64,000 bases of DNA from assembly GCA_007182875.1 (NCBI GenBank), contig AP019514.1, positions 1,798,001-1,862,000 on the forward strand. The letters are read 5' to 3'. The stretch is from Vreelandella sulfidaeris (GTDB taxonomy: Bacteria; Pseudomonadota; Gammaproteobacteria; Pseudomonadales; Halomonadaceae). Position 1 is the stretch's first letter. Every line of letters begins with the position of its first letter. Below, one piece after another: positions 9,710 through 19,756 of this stretch. Position numbers and translations under genes: made by a program. The notes under the pieces are model-generated. The model made no database searches and had not been told where the DNA came from. It saw only the letters and a program-made list of their open reading frames with translations.

Positions 9710-11429
9710 ATGACTTGTCGCACGCCCAGTTGCTCATCAGTTATGGTCAAGCGTTTGTCGCACCCGACAGGCGTCTGCACCGAAGTTCTATGTCGGTTCG
9801 CTTTCCAGAAGCACCGCTACTAAGCGCCAAAGGGGTTGTGCAATTATCAGCGACTCCATTTCACGGAATACAATGGCCAAGCAAGCCGGTGATTTAAGCG
9901 TACGGGGTTTCCTGGCCGATTACTTCTCAACCCCTGATCATTGGGATGTTAAAACGTCAGCCACACGTGTACTGCGTGCGCTTAATAGCTGGTGCTACAG
10001 CCAAAGCCAGCATGTGAAAGAGGGTAGTTTCGTTTCATCTATGTCGGCGATGGTATTTCGTGGCCGCGAAGCGCATCTGTTTCATATGGGCGATACGCTA
10101 GTGTTTCGTTTGCGCGGCGCTGAGTTTGAGCAATTAAGTCGCGACCATGTCACCGATCTGGGTGGCTACCGTTACCCGTCGCGGGCCCTGGGTATGGACG
10201 GCAGTGTTGATATCGATTACACCCATATCCCCCCTTAAGCAGGGCGACCTATTTCTGTTCACCACAGGGCGTGCGCGGCACGCTGCTTCCCTCCGATTAT
10301 GTACGTTTGATTCGCCAAGACGCCAGTGATCTGGACGCCGCCTGTGAGCGCTTAGCTAATGAGGCGAAGCAGCGTGCTCAAGAGCGGGGCTACGGCGGTG
10401 ATCAGTTCTGCTTTCAATTGGTAAGAATCGATGAGTTACCTGAAGAGGTTACCGAGCATCCAGGGCAGCTCTATGGTGACTTGCCTATTCCGCCTGAGCT
10501 CTCGCCGGGTGAGCGTTTAGATGGTCTGGAAGTTCTCGCTGTTCTATCGCGAACGGCGCAGTCGCGTATATCGTGTTCGCGATGTGCATAGCGAACGTGA
10601 AATGGTGATGAAGGCGCCCAGCCCAGAGCTTTCGTTGCGCAACGCCTACCTGGAGCACTTCCTACTTCAGCAGTGGGTGGTAGAGCGGGTCAATTCACCG
10701 TTTGTCGTCAAGGTGATGGAGCCGTCAAGGCCGCGCCGTTACCTCTATTATCTAATGCAACATATTGAAGGCGAGACGTTGCGCCAGTGGGCGGAACGGC
10801 ATCCCCAAGCGAGCTTAACTCAGCGCCTGGATATCGCGAATCAACTCGGCAAGGCGGTGCAGGCGCTGCATCACCGGGAAATCATTCATCAACAGATCAA
10901 TCCCGATAACATTTTAATCGACCCACACGGCAAGCTGGTGCTTACCGATTTTAGTGCCTGCCATATGCGTGATGGCGAAGGGCATCGGCACTCAGGCGAG
11001 TTGCTCCGGCAGATTGGTTTTAATGAGCACACCGCTCCTGAGTATGCGTTGGCCGATAGCGTTAGCCGGCGCAGTGATCAATACTCGCTTGCTTCTACTA
11101 CCTACTGGCTACTAACGGGCGCTTTGCCCTATACGCTGACCCCTAATCGGCTGCGTAGTCATACCGATCTCGAAGAGTTGACCTATCGAAGTGCGCGTAC
11201 CACTAATCCAGAAATTTCACCGGCATTAGATGATGCTTTACGTCGCGCCCTGGACCCTCAGCGGGCACTGCGGTTTAGGCGTATGTCCGAATTCTTGCAT
11301 GCACTTAGGGTGCCGCTTGGGCGAGCGACAAACCGAGGGGAAGAAAGTCGTCAGGAACCGCGGCGTTTTTGGCAGGGGGTGGCGGGGATTTTGTTGCTGC
11401 TGCTCGTGCTTTCCTGGCTGCTTCGGTGA
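9710..11429 (+). CDS. Bifunctional PP2C-like phosphatase / Ser-Thr kinase-like protein
   Basis: About 573 residues in three parts. Residues roughly 1-260 are a PP2C-type phosphatase domain (FHMGDTLVFRL, LSRDHVTDLGGYRYPSRALG). Residues about 280-530 are a eukaryotic-type kinase fold with VMKAPSPE (ATP Lys) and DQYSLASTTYWLLTGALPY. The end, FWQGVAGILLLLLVLSWLLR, is a single C-terminal membrane anchor. The catalytic loop reads HQQINPDN where active kinases have HRDLKPxN, and the DFG position is DFS, so kinase activity is doubtful. Start chosen at the ATG after AGGAGG (9705-9710). At least four frame shifts (near 9715, 9840-9870, 10265, 10545). Related bifunctional genes often sit beside nitrate transporters; here none is seen. 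Confidence 0.8.
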
Positions 11430-11491
11430 GCCCAAGCAGTAAAGGCACATAAAGTAAGGCAATCTGAGCATGCTCTGTGGCAGACAACCCC

Positions 11492-11562
11492 GAGATTGCT
11501 TCACTTCGTTCGCAATGACAGAGAATGGGTCATTGCGAGGAGCGCAGCGACGAAGCAATCTC
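11492..11562. repeat. REP-like intergenic palindrome
   Basis: GAGATTGCTTC (11492-11502) and its inverse GAAGCAATCTC (11552-11562) flank TTCGTTCGCAATGACA and GGGTCATTGCGAGGAG, so CGCAATGAC / GTCATTGCG form an inner inverted pair. This resembles the dispersed palindromes found between genes in many proteobacteria. It lies between convergent genes and could stop transcription from both. Confidence 0.75.
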
Positions 11563-11589
11563 TCGCAATGACCTTGCTGCGTTAGCGGC

Positions 11590-12839
11590 TTATAGCGTAA
11601 ACGTAGGCAGCTTGCGTTCGACCTTGGCTAATTTTAGCTTAGCCACTTTAGGTAGCCCGTTTTCAAACGGCGGGAAATCTTCGCCCTGAATGAGCGGGGA
11701 GAGGTAGTCCCGGCAAGGCTGGGTAATGCCAAACCCATTTTCACTGATAAAGTCGCGAGGCATAAACTTCTCTTGGTTGGCTACCTGAGAAAGCGGGGCG
11801 GAAATAACGTCCCACTGGTAGGGCGACTGAGAAATACGACGAATGGCTGGCATCATGGCGTTTTTTGCCCGCCAGTGCTAACGTTACCGCTTCACGGCCA
11901 ACAGCATAAGCTTGTTCAACGTCAGTCTTGAGGCAAGGTGGCGCAGCGCTGGAGATAATCAGCGACCGCCCAGTGGTACTTGTAACCTAAATCCTGCTTG
12001 ATCATCCCCGCTAACGTTGGCGCGACGCCCCCAACTGTCGGTGACCAAAGGCGTCGGTATTACCTGCATCGGCCAAAAAAGTGCCATCTTCGTAGCGTGC
12101 ACCTTCAGACACCACAATGACGCAGTAGCCAAATTGTTTAACGCTCTCTTCAACCCGCGCCATGGCCGCTTTACGGTTAAACGGAATTTCTGGGAAGATA
12201 ATCATATGCGGGGCTCGCCCTTGGCCCGCTAAGCCACCGGCAGCAGCAATCCAACCCGCGTGTCGGCCCATTACCTCAAGCACAAACACCTTGGTAGAGG
12301 TGGCACACATGGATGCAATATCTAACGACGCTTCCAATGTAGAAGTAGCAATGTACTTGGCAACGCTGCCAAAGCCAGGACTGTTGTCCGTAATGGGCAG
12401 ATCGTTATCCACGGTTTTTGGCACGTGAATCGCGGTGAGTGGGTAGCCAAGTTTTTCGGAGAGTTGAGAAACCTTTAAGCAGGTATCGGCACTGTCGCCG
12501 CCACCGTTATAAAAAAAAGTAGCGAATATCGTGCGCTTTGAATACTTCAATTAAACGCTCGTACTGCGCGCGGTGGGTGTCAATGTCTTTCAGCTTATAG
12601 CGGCAGGAACCGAAAGCACCGCCCGGCGTGTGTCGCAGTGCTGCAATTGACTCATCGCTCTCCTGGGTAACATCAATCAGGTCTTCCGTTAAAGCGCCGA
12701 TAATGCCGTTGTGACCGGCGTAAACCTTGCCAATTTGATCGGGTGCTTGACGGCAGGCTTCGATAACGCCGCAGGCGCTGGCGTTGATCACGGCGGTGAC
12801 GCCACCGGATTGGGCGTAAAAGGCATTATGCTGGGCCAT
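11590..12839 (-). CDS. pfp: Pyrophosphate-dependent 6-phosphofructokinase
   Basis: About 416 residues. The N-terminus NAFYAQSGGVTAVINAS, the AGHNGIIGAL segment, the YNGGGDSADT active-site region and HVPKTVDNDLP identify the phosphofructokinase family. The Lys in PKTVDND (ATP enzymes have PGTIDND) points to pyrophosphate as phosphoryl donor. Also MGRHAGWIAA and FPEIPF. Two frame shifts: an A-run near 12515, and the region 11860-12060. It would run the fructose-6-phosphate / fructose-1,6-bisphosphate step reversibly in the cytosol. Stands alone between rnt and a REP-like palindrome. Confidence 0.85.
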
Positions 12840-12893
12840 GGAAACGTCTCATCTCCTGAAAATGGGTAGAGTAAAGGGTCGCAATAAGTGTTA

Positions 12894-12920
12894 GCCAAGC
12901 ATAAGTGCAAATTGCTTGGC
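12894..12920. other. Perfect hairpin between rnt and pfp
   Basis: GCCAAGCA (12894-12901) and TGCTTGGC (12913-12920) form an 8-bp stem with an 11-nt loop in the spacer, 55 bp upstream of the pfp start. No T-run on either side. It could be an operator or mRNA leader structure. Confidence 0.4.
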
Positions 12921-13011
12921 AGGATGCTCCGACGTGTGTTAGCGCAAGGTAACGAAGTGTAGCGTAAAGCCAAGAGGGCTGCACCTGTAGCACACTCGTT
13001 GCCTTATTGAC

Positions 13012-13681
13012 TCATTCGGTGCCGTCCATTTCTTGTTCGCGCTGGGCAAGCTGCCAGCCACCTAAATCTTTATAACGATTGACCATGGCACAAAACAGCT
13101 CAGCGGTGCGCTCGGTGTCGTAACGGGCGGAGTGGGCCGCTTTGTTATCAAATTCAATGCCAGCGGCACGACAGGCGCGCGCAAGTACCGTTTGACCATA
13201 TACCAGGCCTGCAAGCGAGGCCGTATCAAAACTTGAAAAAGGGTGAAAAGGGTTTCGCTTAATGCCGCACCGATTGACGGCTGCGTTTAAGAAGCCTTGA
13301 TCGAATGCTGCATTATGGCCGACTAAAATGGCGCGCGTGCAGTCGTGGGCTTTGATGGATTTCCGTATGGGCCGAAAAATTTCACCCAGTGCTTCAGCTT
13401 CGCTTAGCGCTACCTGGCTGCGCAGCGGATCGTCTAGATTAATACCCGTAAAATCGAGTGCCGACTGCTCAACGTTTGCTCCCCTCAAAGGGGACAATAT
13501 GGTAAGCATAGGTGGCATCTGGAAGCAGGTTGCCTTCCGGGTCCATGGTCAGCGTAACGGCGGCAATCTCGAGTACGGCATCACCTTGGGCATTAAATCC
13601 CCCTGTTTCTAAATCAACGACCACCGGCAGGTAACTGCGAAAACGTTGGGCCATTAATTCGCGGGCAATTGCCTCGCTCAT
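13012..13681 (-). CDS. rnt: Ribonuclease T
   Basis: 3'-5' exonuclease that trims tRNA and other stable RNA 3' ends; about 222 residues. DEDDh exonuclease features: [11 protein letters not shown] (first Asp/Glu pair), [12 protein letters not shown], and [14 protein letters not shown] near the end. RNase T-specific stretches [15 protein letters not shown] and [13 protein letters not shown]. One frame shift near 13490 in CCCCTCAAAGGGG (after HIVPFEG). Divergent from argG. Confidence 0.92.
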
Positions 13682-13937
13682 GCAGCTCTCCTTGTTTAAA
13701 GCGAGTAATAGTAACGCGGGTAATCAATCGACAGAAGCGGTAAGCCACCGCTTTGAATGGTGTGATTCTAGCAGCTTTAGCCCCCAGGCGTCGTTGACGG
13801 TGTTCGCTGAGCAATGAGAACGCTATACTCAAGCTCTGTATCAAAGAGCGATTTCAAAGCGCTATCGCACCAGCCTAGCGCAAGTGGTGAGTGTGTTTTT
13901 TACAAATGAACGTTTTATGATCAAAGAGGAGCAAAGA

Positions 13938-15158
13938 ATGTCCGATGTCAAAAGGTTGTGCTGGCATATTCAGGCGGCCTGGACACATCCGTTATCGTTA
14001 AGTGGTTGCAAGAAACCTACAACTGCGAGGTAGTGACTTTTACCGCCGACATCGGTCAGGGCGAAGAAGTCGAACCAGCGCGTACCAAGGCACAAGCCCT
14101 TGGCGTAAAAGAGATCTATATCGAAGATCTGCGCGAAGAGTTCGTACGTGACTACGTTTATCCGATGTTCCGCGCTAACACTATTTATGAAGGTGAGTAC
14201 CTGCTGGGTACGTCTATCGCCCGGCCATTGATCGCCAAGCGCTTGATCGAAATCGCCAATGAAACCGGTGCCGATGCTATTTCTCACGGTGCGACGGGTA
14301 AAGGTAACGACCAAGTACGCTTTGAGCTTGGCGGCTATGCGCTTAAGCCGGGCGTAAAAGTGATCGCCCCTTGGCGTGAGTGGGACTTAACCTCGCGTGA
14401 AAAGCTGATGGCGTACTGCGAAGAGCATAAGATTCCGGTCGATTTTTCTAATAAAAAGAAAAAAATCGCCATACTCCATGGATGCCAACTTACTGCATAT
14501 CTCTTACGAGGGCGGTATTTTGGAAGATCCGTGGGCCGAAGCAGAAGACGATATGTGGCGTTGGAGCGTTTCGCCTGAAGCCGCGCCCGACCAGCCGACT
14601 TATGTCGAGCTGACGTTTGAAAAGGGTGATATCGTCGCCATCGACGGCGAACCGCTGAAAGCCCATGAAGTGCTCGAAAAACTCAATAAGCTAGGTGGCG
14701 ACAACGGCATTGGTCGGTTGGATATTGTTGAAAACCGCTATGTGGGTATGAAGTCCCGTGGCTGCTACGAAACGCCAGGGGGCACCATTATGTTGCGTGC
14801 TCACCGCGCCATTGAGTCACTGACCCTGGACCGCGAAGAGGCCCATTTGAAAGATCAGCTAATGCCGAAATACGCAGAAGTGATCTACAACGGCTATTGG
14901 TGGAGCCCTGAGCGTCGTATGCTGCAGGCAGCGATTGACGAAACCCAAAAGAATGTCGCGGGTGTCGTACGCATGAAGCTCTATAAAGGTAACGCTACCG
15001 TGGTCGGCCGCAAGTCTGATGAATCGCTGTTTGATGAATCAATCGCTACGTTTGAGGATGATGCCGGCGCTTACAATCAGAAAGATGCCGAAGGCTTTAT
15101 CAAGCTGAACGCGCTGCGTTTGCGTATTGCTGCAGGTAAAGGGCGTAAACAAAGCTAG
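13938..15158 (+). CDS. argG: Argininosuccinate synthase
   Basis: ATP-dependent joining of citrulline and aspartate in arginine synthesis; about 406 residues. [13 protein letters not shown] is the ATP pyrophosphatase loop; [13 protein letters not shown] and [14 protein letters not shown] follow. Frame shifts: a missing A in the AAAA run at about 13953 (start should read [14 protein letters not shown]) and an extra A at about 14466 in an A7 run ([13 protein letters not shown]). A good Shine-Dalgarno AAAGAGGAG precedes ATG 13938. Confidence 0.95.
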
Positions 15159-15190
15159 TAACATTAGCTGATAAAAGCGCACATCTTGCT

Positions 15191-15217
15191 AGGGCGGCGA
15201 GTACGAATCGCCGCCCT
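15191..15217. terminator. GC-rich hairpin after argG
   Basis: AGGGCGGCGA (15191-15200) pairs perfectly with TCGCCGCCCT (15208-15217), 7-nt loop. Only a weak T content follows, so it may be a partial terminator between argG and the next gene. Confidence 0.55.
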
Positions 15218-15235
15218 ACAAGCAGAGGAGCCACT

Positions 15236-15598
15236 ATGTTAAAAAAACTATTTTCCGGTCTCTTTGGTAGCGAGCGACAAGCCCCTTCAGGCGCGACCAC
15301 TAAGGCTGCTGAACCTGTGGAATATAAGGGCTACGAGATTGTCTCTCAGCCGGACGATAAGAGCGGCCAGTACCGTGTAAGCGGCTGGATCCGCAAGCCT
15401 GACGCTTCTGGTGAAATGCTCGAACATCGCTTTGAGCGTTCCGACATGCTGCCCGCACGCGAAGCTTGCGATACCATGATGGTCACTAAATCCCAGCGCT
15501 ATATTGATGAAGTGGGTGAGGCAATGTTTGCGCCTGACCCGCGTCGCGCCAGCGAAAGCGATAGCGAAAAAAGGGCAGTAAAGCCAATACAATATTGA
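15236..15598 (+). CDS. HlyU-family small protein
   Basis: 120 residues in the present frame. After a short hydrophobic/basic start (LKKLFSGLFGSE) comes the HlyU-type core: VEYKGYEIVSQP, GQYRVSGWI, MLEHRFERSDMLPAREACDTM. HlyU-family proteins are annotated as transcriptional regulators in Vibrio; the role here is unknown. The C-terminal tail after SDSEKR may be displaced by an indel in the A-run near 15570. An AGAGGAG ribosome site precedes the start. Confidence 0.7.
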   Translation: MLKKLFSGLFGSERQAPSGATTKAAEPVEYKGYEIVSQPDDKSGQYRVSGWIRKPDASGEMLEHRFERSDMLPAREACDTMMVTKSQRYIDEVGEAMFAPDPRRASESDSEKRAVKPIQY

Positions 15599-15615
15599 AC
15601 AATGCAATATTGAAT
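15586..15615. repeat. Two-copy 15-bp tandem repeat
   Basis: AATACAATATTGAAC (15586-15600) then AATGCAATATTGAAT (15601-15615), two mismatches. It covers the end of the HlyU-like gene and the ribosome site of the next gene. Confidence 0.75.
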
Positions 15616-15628
15616 GAAGGAGAGGCGC

Positions 15629-16755
15629 ATGCGTGTTGTACACCAAGCCTCACCCTGGCGTGCTCTCTTTAACGAGCATGGCTACCTAGATACTCAGGCA
15701 CTCAACGCGCCGTTACAGCATCTTTTCTCAAAGCTGTCTTCTTCTCAGATCTCATTAACCGACGCTTATGCGTGGCAACTGCCGTTGGTTGAAACACTGG
15801 CGCATTACGATCTGCCTGCTTGGCGTATTGCGCAAATTATCAGTGACCACAACGCGTTGCTTTATCGCCTGGCAATTGCGCTATCGTTAAGCGAGATGGA
15901 GGCGCAGGGGTGGGGGAAACCTCCCGTGGATTATTGTGTGCTGCTATTAGGCTCGGCGGCGCGCTTTGAAAGCCTGCTTGGCCCCGACCAGGATAATGCA
16001 CTGATCATTGATGACTACCCTGACCATCGTCACGTCGAGATCGATGGCTTTTTCAGTCACTAGGCGAGCGATTTACCCAGCGGCTGGATAAGGCCGGTAT
16101 TCCGCTCTGCCATGGGCATGTCATGGCGCGCTGGCCTATGTGGCGAAAACGGTTAAGTGAGTGGCAAGCACAACTAGAAATATGGAGTGGTGATCGTCGG
16201 GTGAAACGCGTTCAGCAGACCAATATACTGCTCGATTTTTCGCCGGTCGCTGGTAGTTCAGCGCTTGCGGTGCAACTGGGCGAGCACATCGCTTCCATCC
16301 TCCCGAAAGCATCACTGTTTATGGCTGAAATGGCGGCGCTATTAGAGGAGTTGCCGGTAGCGCTGGATCGCTTTGGACGAGTCGCTTCGAGCCCACAGTT
16401 CGATGCACCCCATGGCCACGCTATTAACCTAAAGCATCAAGGCTTGATGCCGTTGATTAGCGCCGCGCGTTTGCTCTGCGTTCGACAAGGTCTGCGCACT
16501 ATAGCGACTCGAGAGCGTTTGGTGATGCTTAGCCGGGAGGAGAAGGTGCTCCCGGTTGCTCAAGCAGAGCTACTCATCGTGGCATTTGAACGCCTGCAAC
16601 AGCACATTCTGGATCAGCAACGATATAACAAAGCTTGTGGCCAAGCAGCCGATGGCTGGGTTGATCTGCGCCGCTTGCGCGAAGACCAGCGCCTGTTGCT
16701 TAAATTTGATCTTCAGCAGATTAGAGCGTTTGTTCAGCAAGTAATAAAAGCCTAG
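15629..16755 (+). CDS. DUF294-type putative nucleotidyltransferase
   Basis: About 375 residues. The signature GSAARFESLLGPDQDNALI matches the DUF294 nucleotidyltransferase fold (GS followed by the PDQDNA metal-binding motif), and the second half fits the DUF294 C-terminal helical domain (FDAPHGHAINLKHQGLMPL, ISAARLL). No CBS domains are seen, although many relatives have them. Start 15629 is favoured over 15614 because AAGGAGAGG precedes it. One frame shift near 16062 (CAC TTA GGC expected). It is tail-to-tail with the symporter/kinase gene; these families commonly occur together in acetate-switch loci. Confidence 0.8.
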
Positions 16756-16780
16756 AGGTGGCTGTGAAAGCCATGGCTGA

Positions 16781-19532
16781 TTAAGCAGAAATTGCCTCAG
16801 TCGGCGCATCGGGCAACTCCAGTGTCAGGCAGGCGCCCCCAGCGTTTTGGCATCTTCCACCCATAGCCTTCCGCCCAAGTGGGCGATGATACCGGCTAAT
16901 CGGCAGCCCTAAACCACTGCCTCTTGGCCGCCCCCCTTGGAATATCGTCGTCTTGTTGTATTTGATGGAATTTCTCAAACACGCGTTCACGCTCTTCCTG
17001 GCTAATGCCAGCGCCGTTATCCTCTACGCTTAAACGGAAGTGGTGACGATGGCGATAAAGGGTGACGTACACTTTTGGCTGATGGCGATCGGCAAACTTG
17101 CCGGCGTTATCAAGCAGGTTGATGATTACTTGCTCCAAGCGGTCTTGGTCGCCAATCACCATTGCTGGGTCCGCTTCTAAGCTGACGATTAACTCGATTC
17201 CTTGCTCTTCATGGAGATGCGCAATGGCATCAATGCTGTGACGGGTGAGTGCAGCAAGATCGAGGGGGAGTGGGTTTAGCGTTAAACGACCGCTTTCCAA
17301 GCGGGCAAGATCCAGGATTTCTTCTATTAAACGGGATAGCCGCTGGCTTTCATGAACAATGACGCCAAGAAAATGCTGGCGTTTATCCTCTGGTAGTTGC
17401 CCGCTATCGCGTAAAATTTCAGCAAAAGCACGGATGGACGTGAGCGGGGTGCGCAGCTCATGGCTCACCATGGCCACAAACTCATCCTTGAGACGGTCTA
17501 GCTCGCGCAGGCGCTCATTAGCACTGCGTAACTCCTCCCCGATTTGCACCAATTCTTGGGACTTCTGCTCCAAACGACGATTGTATTCCAACGTTTGCGA
17601 GGTGGTATCCAGGATGCTAAGAATCGACTCGATATCCAGCGCCTCACCGCGGACAACCGAGTTAATCAATACACGTGCTGACGCACTGCCCAGCGAACCC
17701 GCGAGTGCCTGCTCGGCACGTGTAATCAGCTCGGCGGTAGCGGGCTCATCAGCAGAATAAGTACTTTTGTTGCTATGGCTAAACACTCGGCGGGTAGTTT
17801 GACTGCCTAAATAACGAATAAGTAGTTCTTTTAGCGCCCCCTGAGTCGTTTGCCCGCGCCATAGTGATGTCGATAGCGACGTGGTTTGCAGGTTGGGGTG
17901 CATCGCTTCGGTGAACAGCGCCGCCTGGGTCTGCTCAAGCCGTGTGGGGCGCGTAAACAGCGAGACGCCTACTAGGAGTCCTACGTTGGCTAACATGCTC
18001 CATAACAGTGAATGAGTATAAATATCCCACTCTGCAAGCCCGAATAAGCCATAGGGTATCAGCCAGGTAATTCCCCATGGGCCCTCTGTCAACAGTGACG
18101 CATCCAGCCAACCCGATTGGGCAAACCCGGGTAACAGCAAGGTATAACACCAGATTAAGAAGCCAGCGATTAAGCCGGTAGTGGCGCCCTGGCGCGTGGC
18201 ACCACGCCAGTAAAGGCCAATCAGTAGCGCTGGGGCAAACTGTGCCGCCCCGGCAAAGGGAAACCAGCCCAATGGTCACTAGGCTGTAGGAGTCGCCGAT
18301 TAATGCATGGTAAAGATAGCCAAGGAGTAAAATCAGCACGATAGCGATGCGTCTGATGCCCAATAGCCAGCCTGCTAGTTCCCCTTTGGTGCTCAGGTGC
18401 AGCCGCTTGGAGCGTAGCAGCAGCGGCATTATCAGTTGGTTGCTCACCATGGTAGAGAGTGCGATCGTTTCGACAATTACCATTCCTGTTGCCGCTGAGA
18501 GGCCGCCAATAAATACTAAAAGGGGTAATCCTTCCAGGCCTGCTGAGAGTGGCAGCGTCAGGACAAAACTGTCCGGATCGCCCGCGCTTGCCCCTAGCAG
18601 CAAGCCGGCCAGCGCAATGGGAATAACGAACAGATTGATTAATAGCATGTAGAGAGGGAAGAGCCAGCTCGCTCGGGCTAAGTGCTGTTCATCGACATTC
18701 TCGACCACCAATACCTGGAATTGGCGGGGCAGAGTTAAAAACGCTAAAAGGCCAGCACCAGCATGCCCACCCAGCCGGTGACGCCACCAGGGACACTTTC
18801 CAACCGCATGCTGTCGACTAGCGCGGGGGTAGCCGCTACTTGAGCAAACAGCGCGGTGGGGCCTTCAAACATCACAAAGACCACAAATAGGCCAACGGCC
18901 ATAAAAAGCCACTAACTTAACGATGGATTCCACCGCTATAGCCGCCACCATCCCTTCGTGACGTTCACTGGCATCTAGATGGCGGGTGCCGAACAGGATA
19001 ATAAAGACTGCTAGTACCAGGGCGACCCAAAGAGACTTATCCATCCAGAAGTGTTCGTCGACCAAGGTGGTGTCGGCAGCACGCGGATAGTTAATCAGCA
19101 CTGCGTGGCTAACGGTGATGGCTTTTAATTGCAGGGCAATATAAGGGGTAATGCTAATTAGAGCCATTAAGGCGACGAGCGCCCCAAGGCCGGTGCTTTT
19201 ACCGTAGCGGGCACTGATAAAGTCAGCAATAGAGGTGATTCTCTGGCGTGCGGCGATGCGGACCATCTTGCGAACCACAAAGGGAGCCAACAGCATCGCC
19301 AGGGTGGGCCCCAGGTAGATTAACAAAAACTGGGGCCATACTCGGCAGCTCGTCCGACGCTGCCGTAGAACGTCCAGGCGGTGCAGTAAACGGCAATGGA
19401 AAGCGCATACACCGTGGGCGAGCCAATCAGTGATCGACCTTGCTCCGCCCGCCGATCACCCCAGGCGGCCACTACAAACAGTAGCGCTAAATAGCCAAAG
19501 GCGGTGCCCAGGATAATAGCGTCAGTACGCAT
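16781..19532 (-). CDS. Sodium/solute symporter-histidine kinase hybrid (CrbS/CbrA type)
   Basis: About 917 residues. The N-terminal two thirds is an SSS-family transporter with a dozen membrane segments (SPTVYALSIAVYCTAWTF, ISARYGKSTGLGALVAL, FIGGLSAATGMVIVET). A STAC-like linker (ALKELLIRYLG) follows, then a coiled coil and a histidine kinase: SHELRTPLTSIRAFAEIL (phospho-His), ATPase N box LLDNAGKF and G boxes VEDNGAGIS and GSGLGLPI. Frame shifts near 16935, 18255, 18720, 18900 and 19330. The ATG at 19532 sits 2 bp after the small membrane gene. In relatives (CrbS, CbrA) the transporter part senses carbon state and the kinase drives acetate or carbon-use genes. Which of the two it resembles most cannot be decided here. 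Confidence 0.85.
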
Positions 19533-19534
19533 GC

Positions 19535-19756
19535 TTAGCGGCCCGCCCGGTGTTCCATTAACCAAGCCGTTAGGCCGATGACAACGGCCCAAGCGCAAAA
19601 TAGATAAAGGGGTAGCCAGCTCATGTTAAATGAGGGAAGACGGTCTACCACGATAATTAGTGGTGGACAGAAAAGCAGTAAGGCAATCGCTACCAAGGCC
19701 ATTAAGCGTTCGGTTTGTCGCGATTTTTGACCTGAGCTTTCATAAGGCACTGGCAT
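19535..19756 (-). CDS. Small two-segment membrane protein
   Basis: 73 residues from ATG 19756: a short polar start (MPVPYESSGQKSRQ), two hydrophobic helices (LMALVAIALLLFCPPLIIV and MSWLPLYLFCAWAVVIGLTA) and a basic end MEHRAGR. It overlaps the end of the exonuclease gene by 17 bp and stops 2 bp before the symporter-kinase start. That packing makes it part of the same operon and possibly a partner of the hybrid kinase. No known function. Confidence 0.7.
   Translation of the reverse strand: MPVPYESSGQKSRQTERLMALVAIALLLFCPPLIIVVDRLPSFNMSWLPLYLFCAWAVVIGLTAWLMEHRAGR

Noticed and set aside
11238..11558. Minus-strand frame of 106 codons over the kinase end and palindrome
   Set aside because: It runs through the REP-like palindrome and antisense to the conserved kinase-anchor gene; no protein features.
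13794..13829. argG promoter with TTGACG and TATACT
   Set aside because: The spacing is 24 bp, too long for a standard sigma-70 promoter; no supported pair at 16-18 bp.
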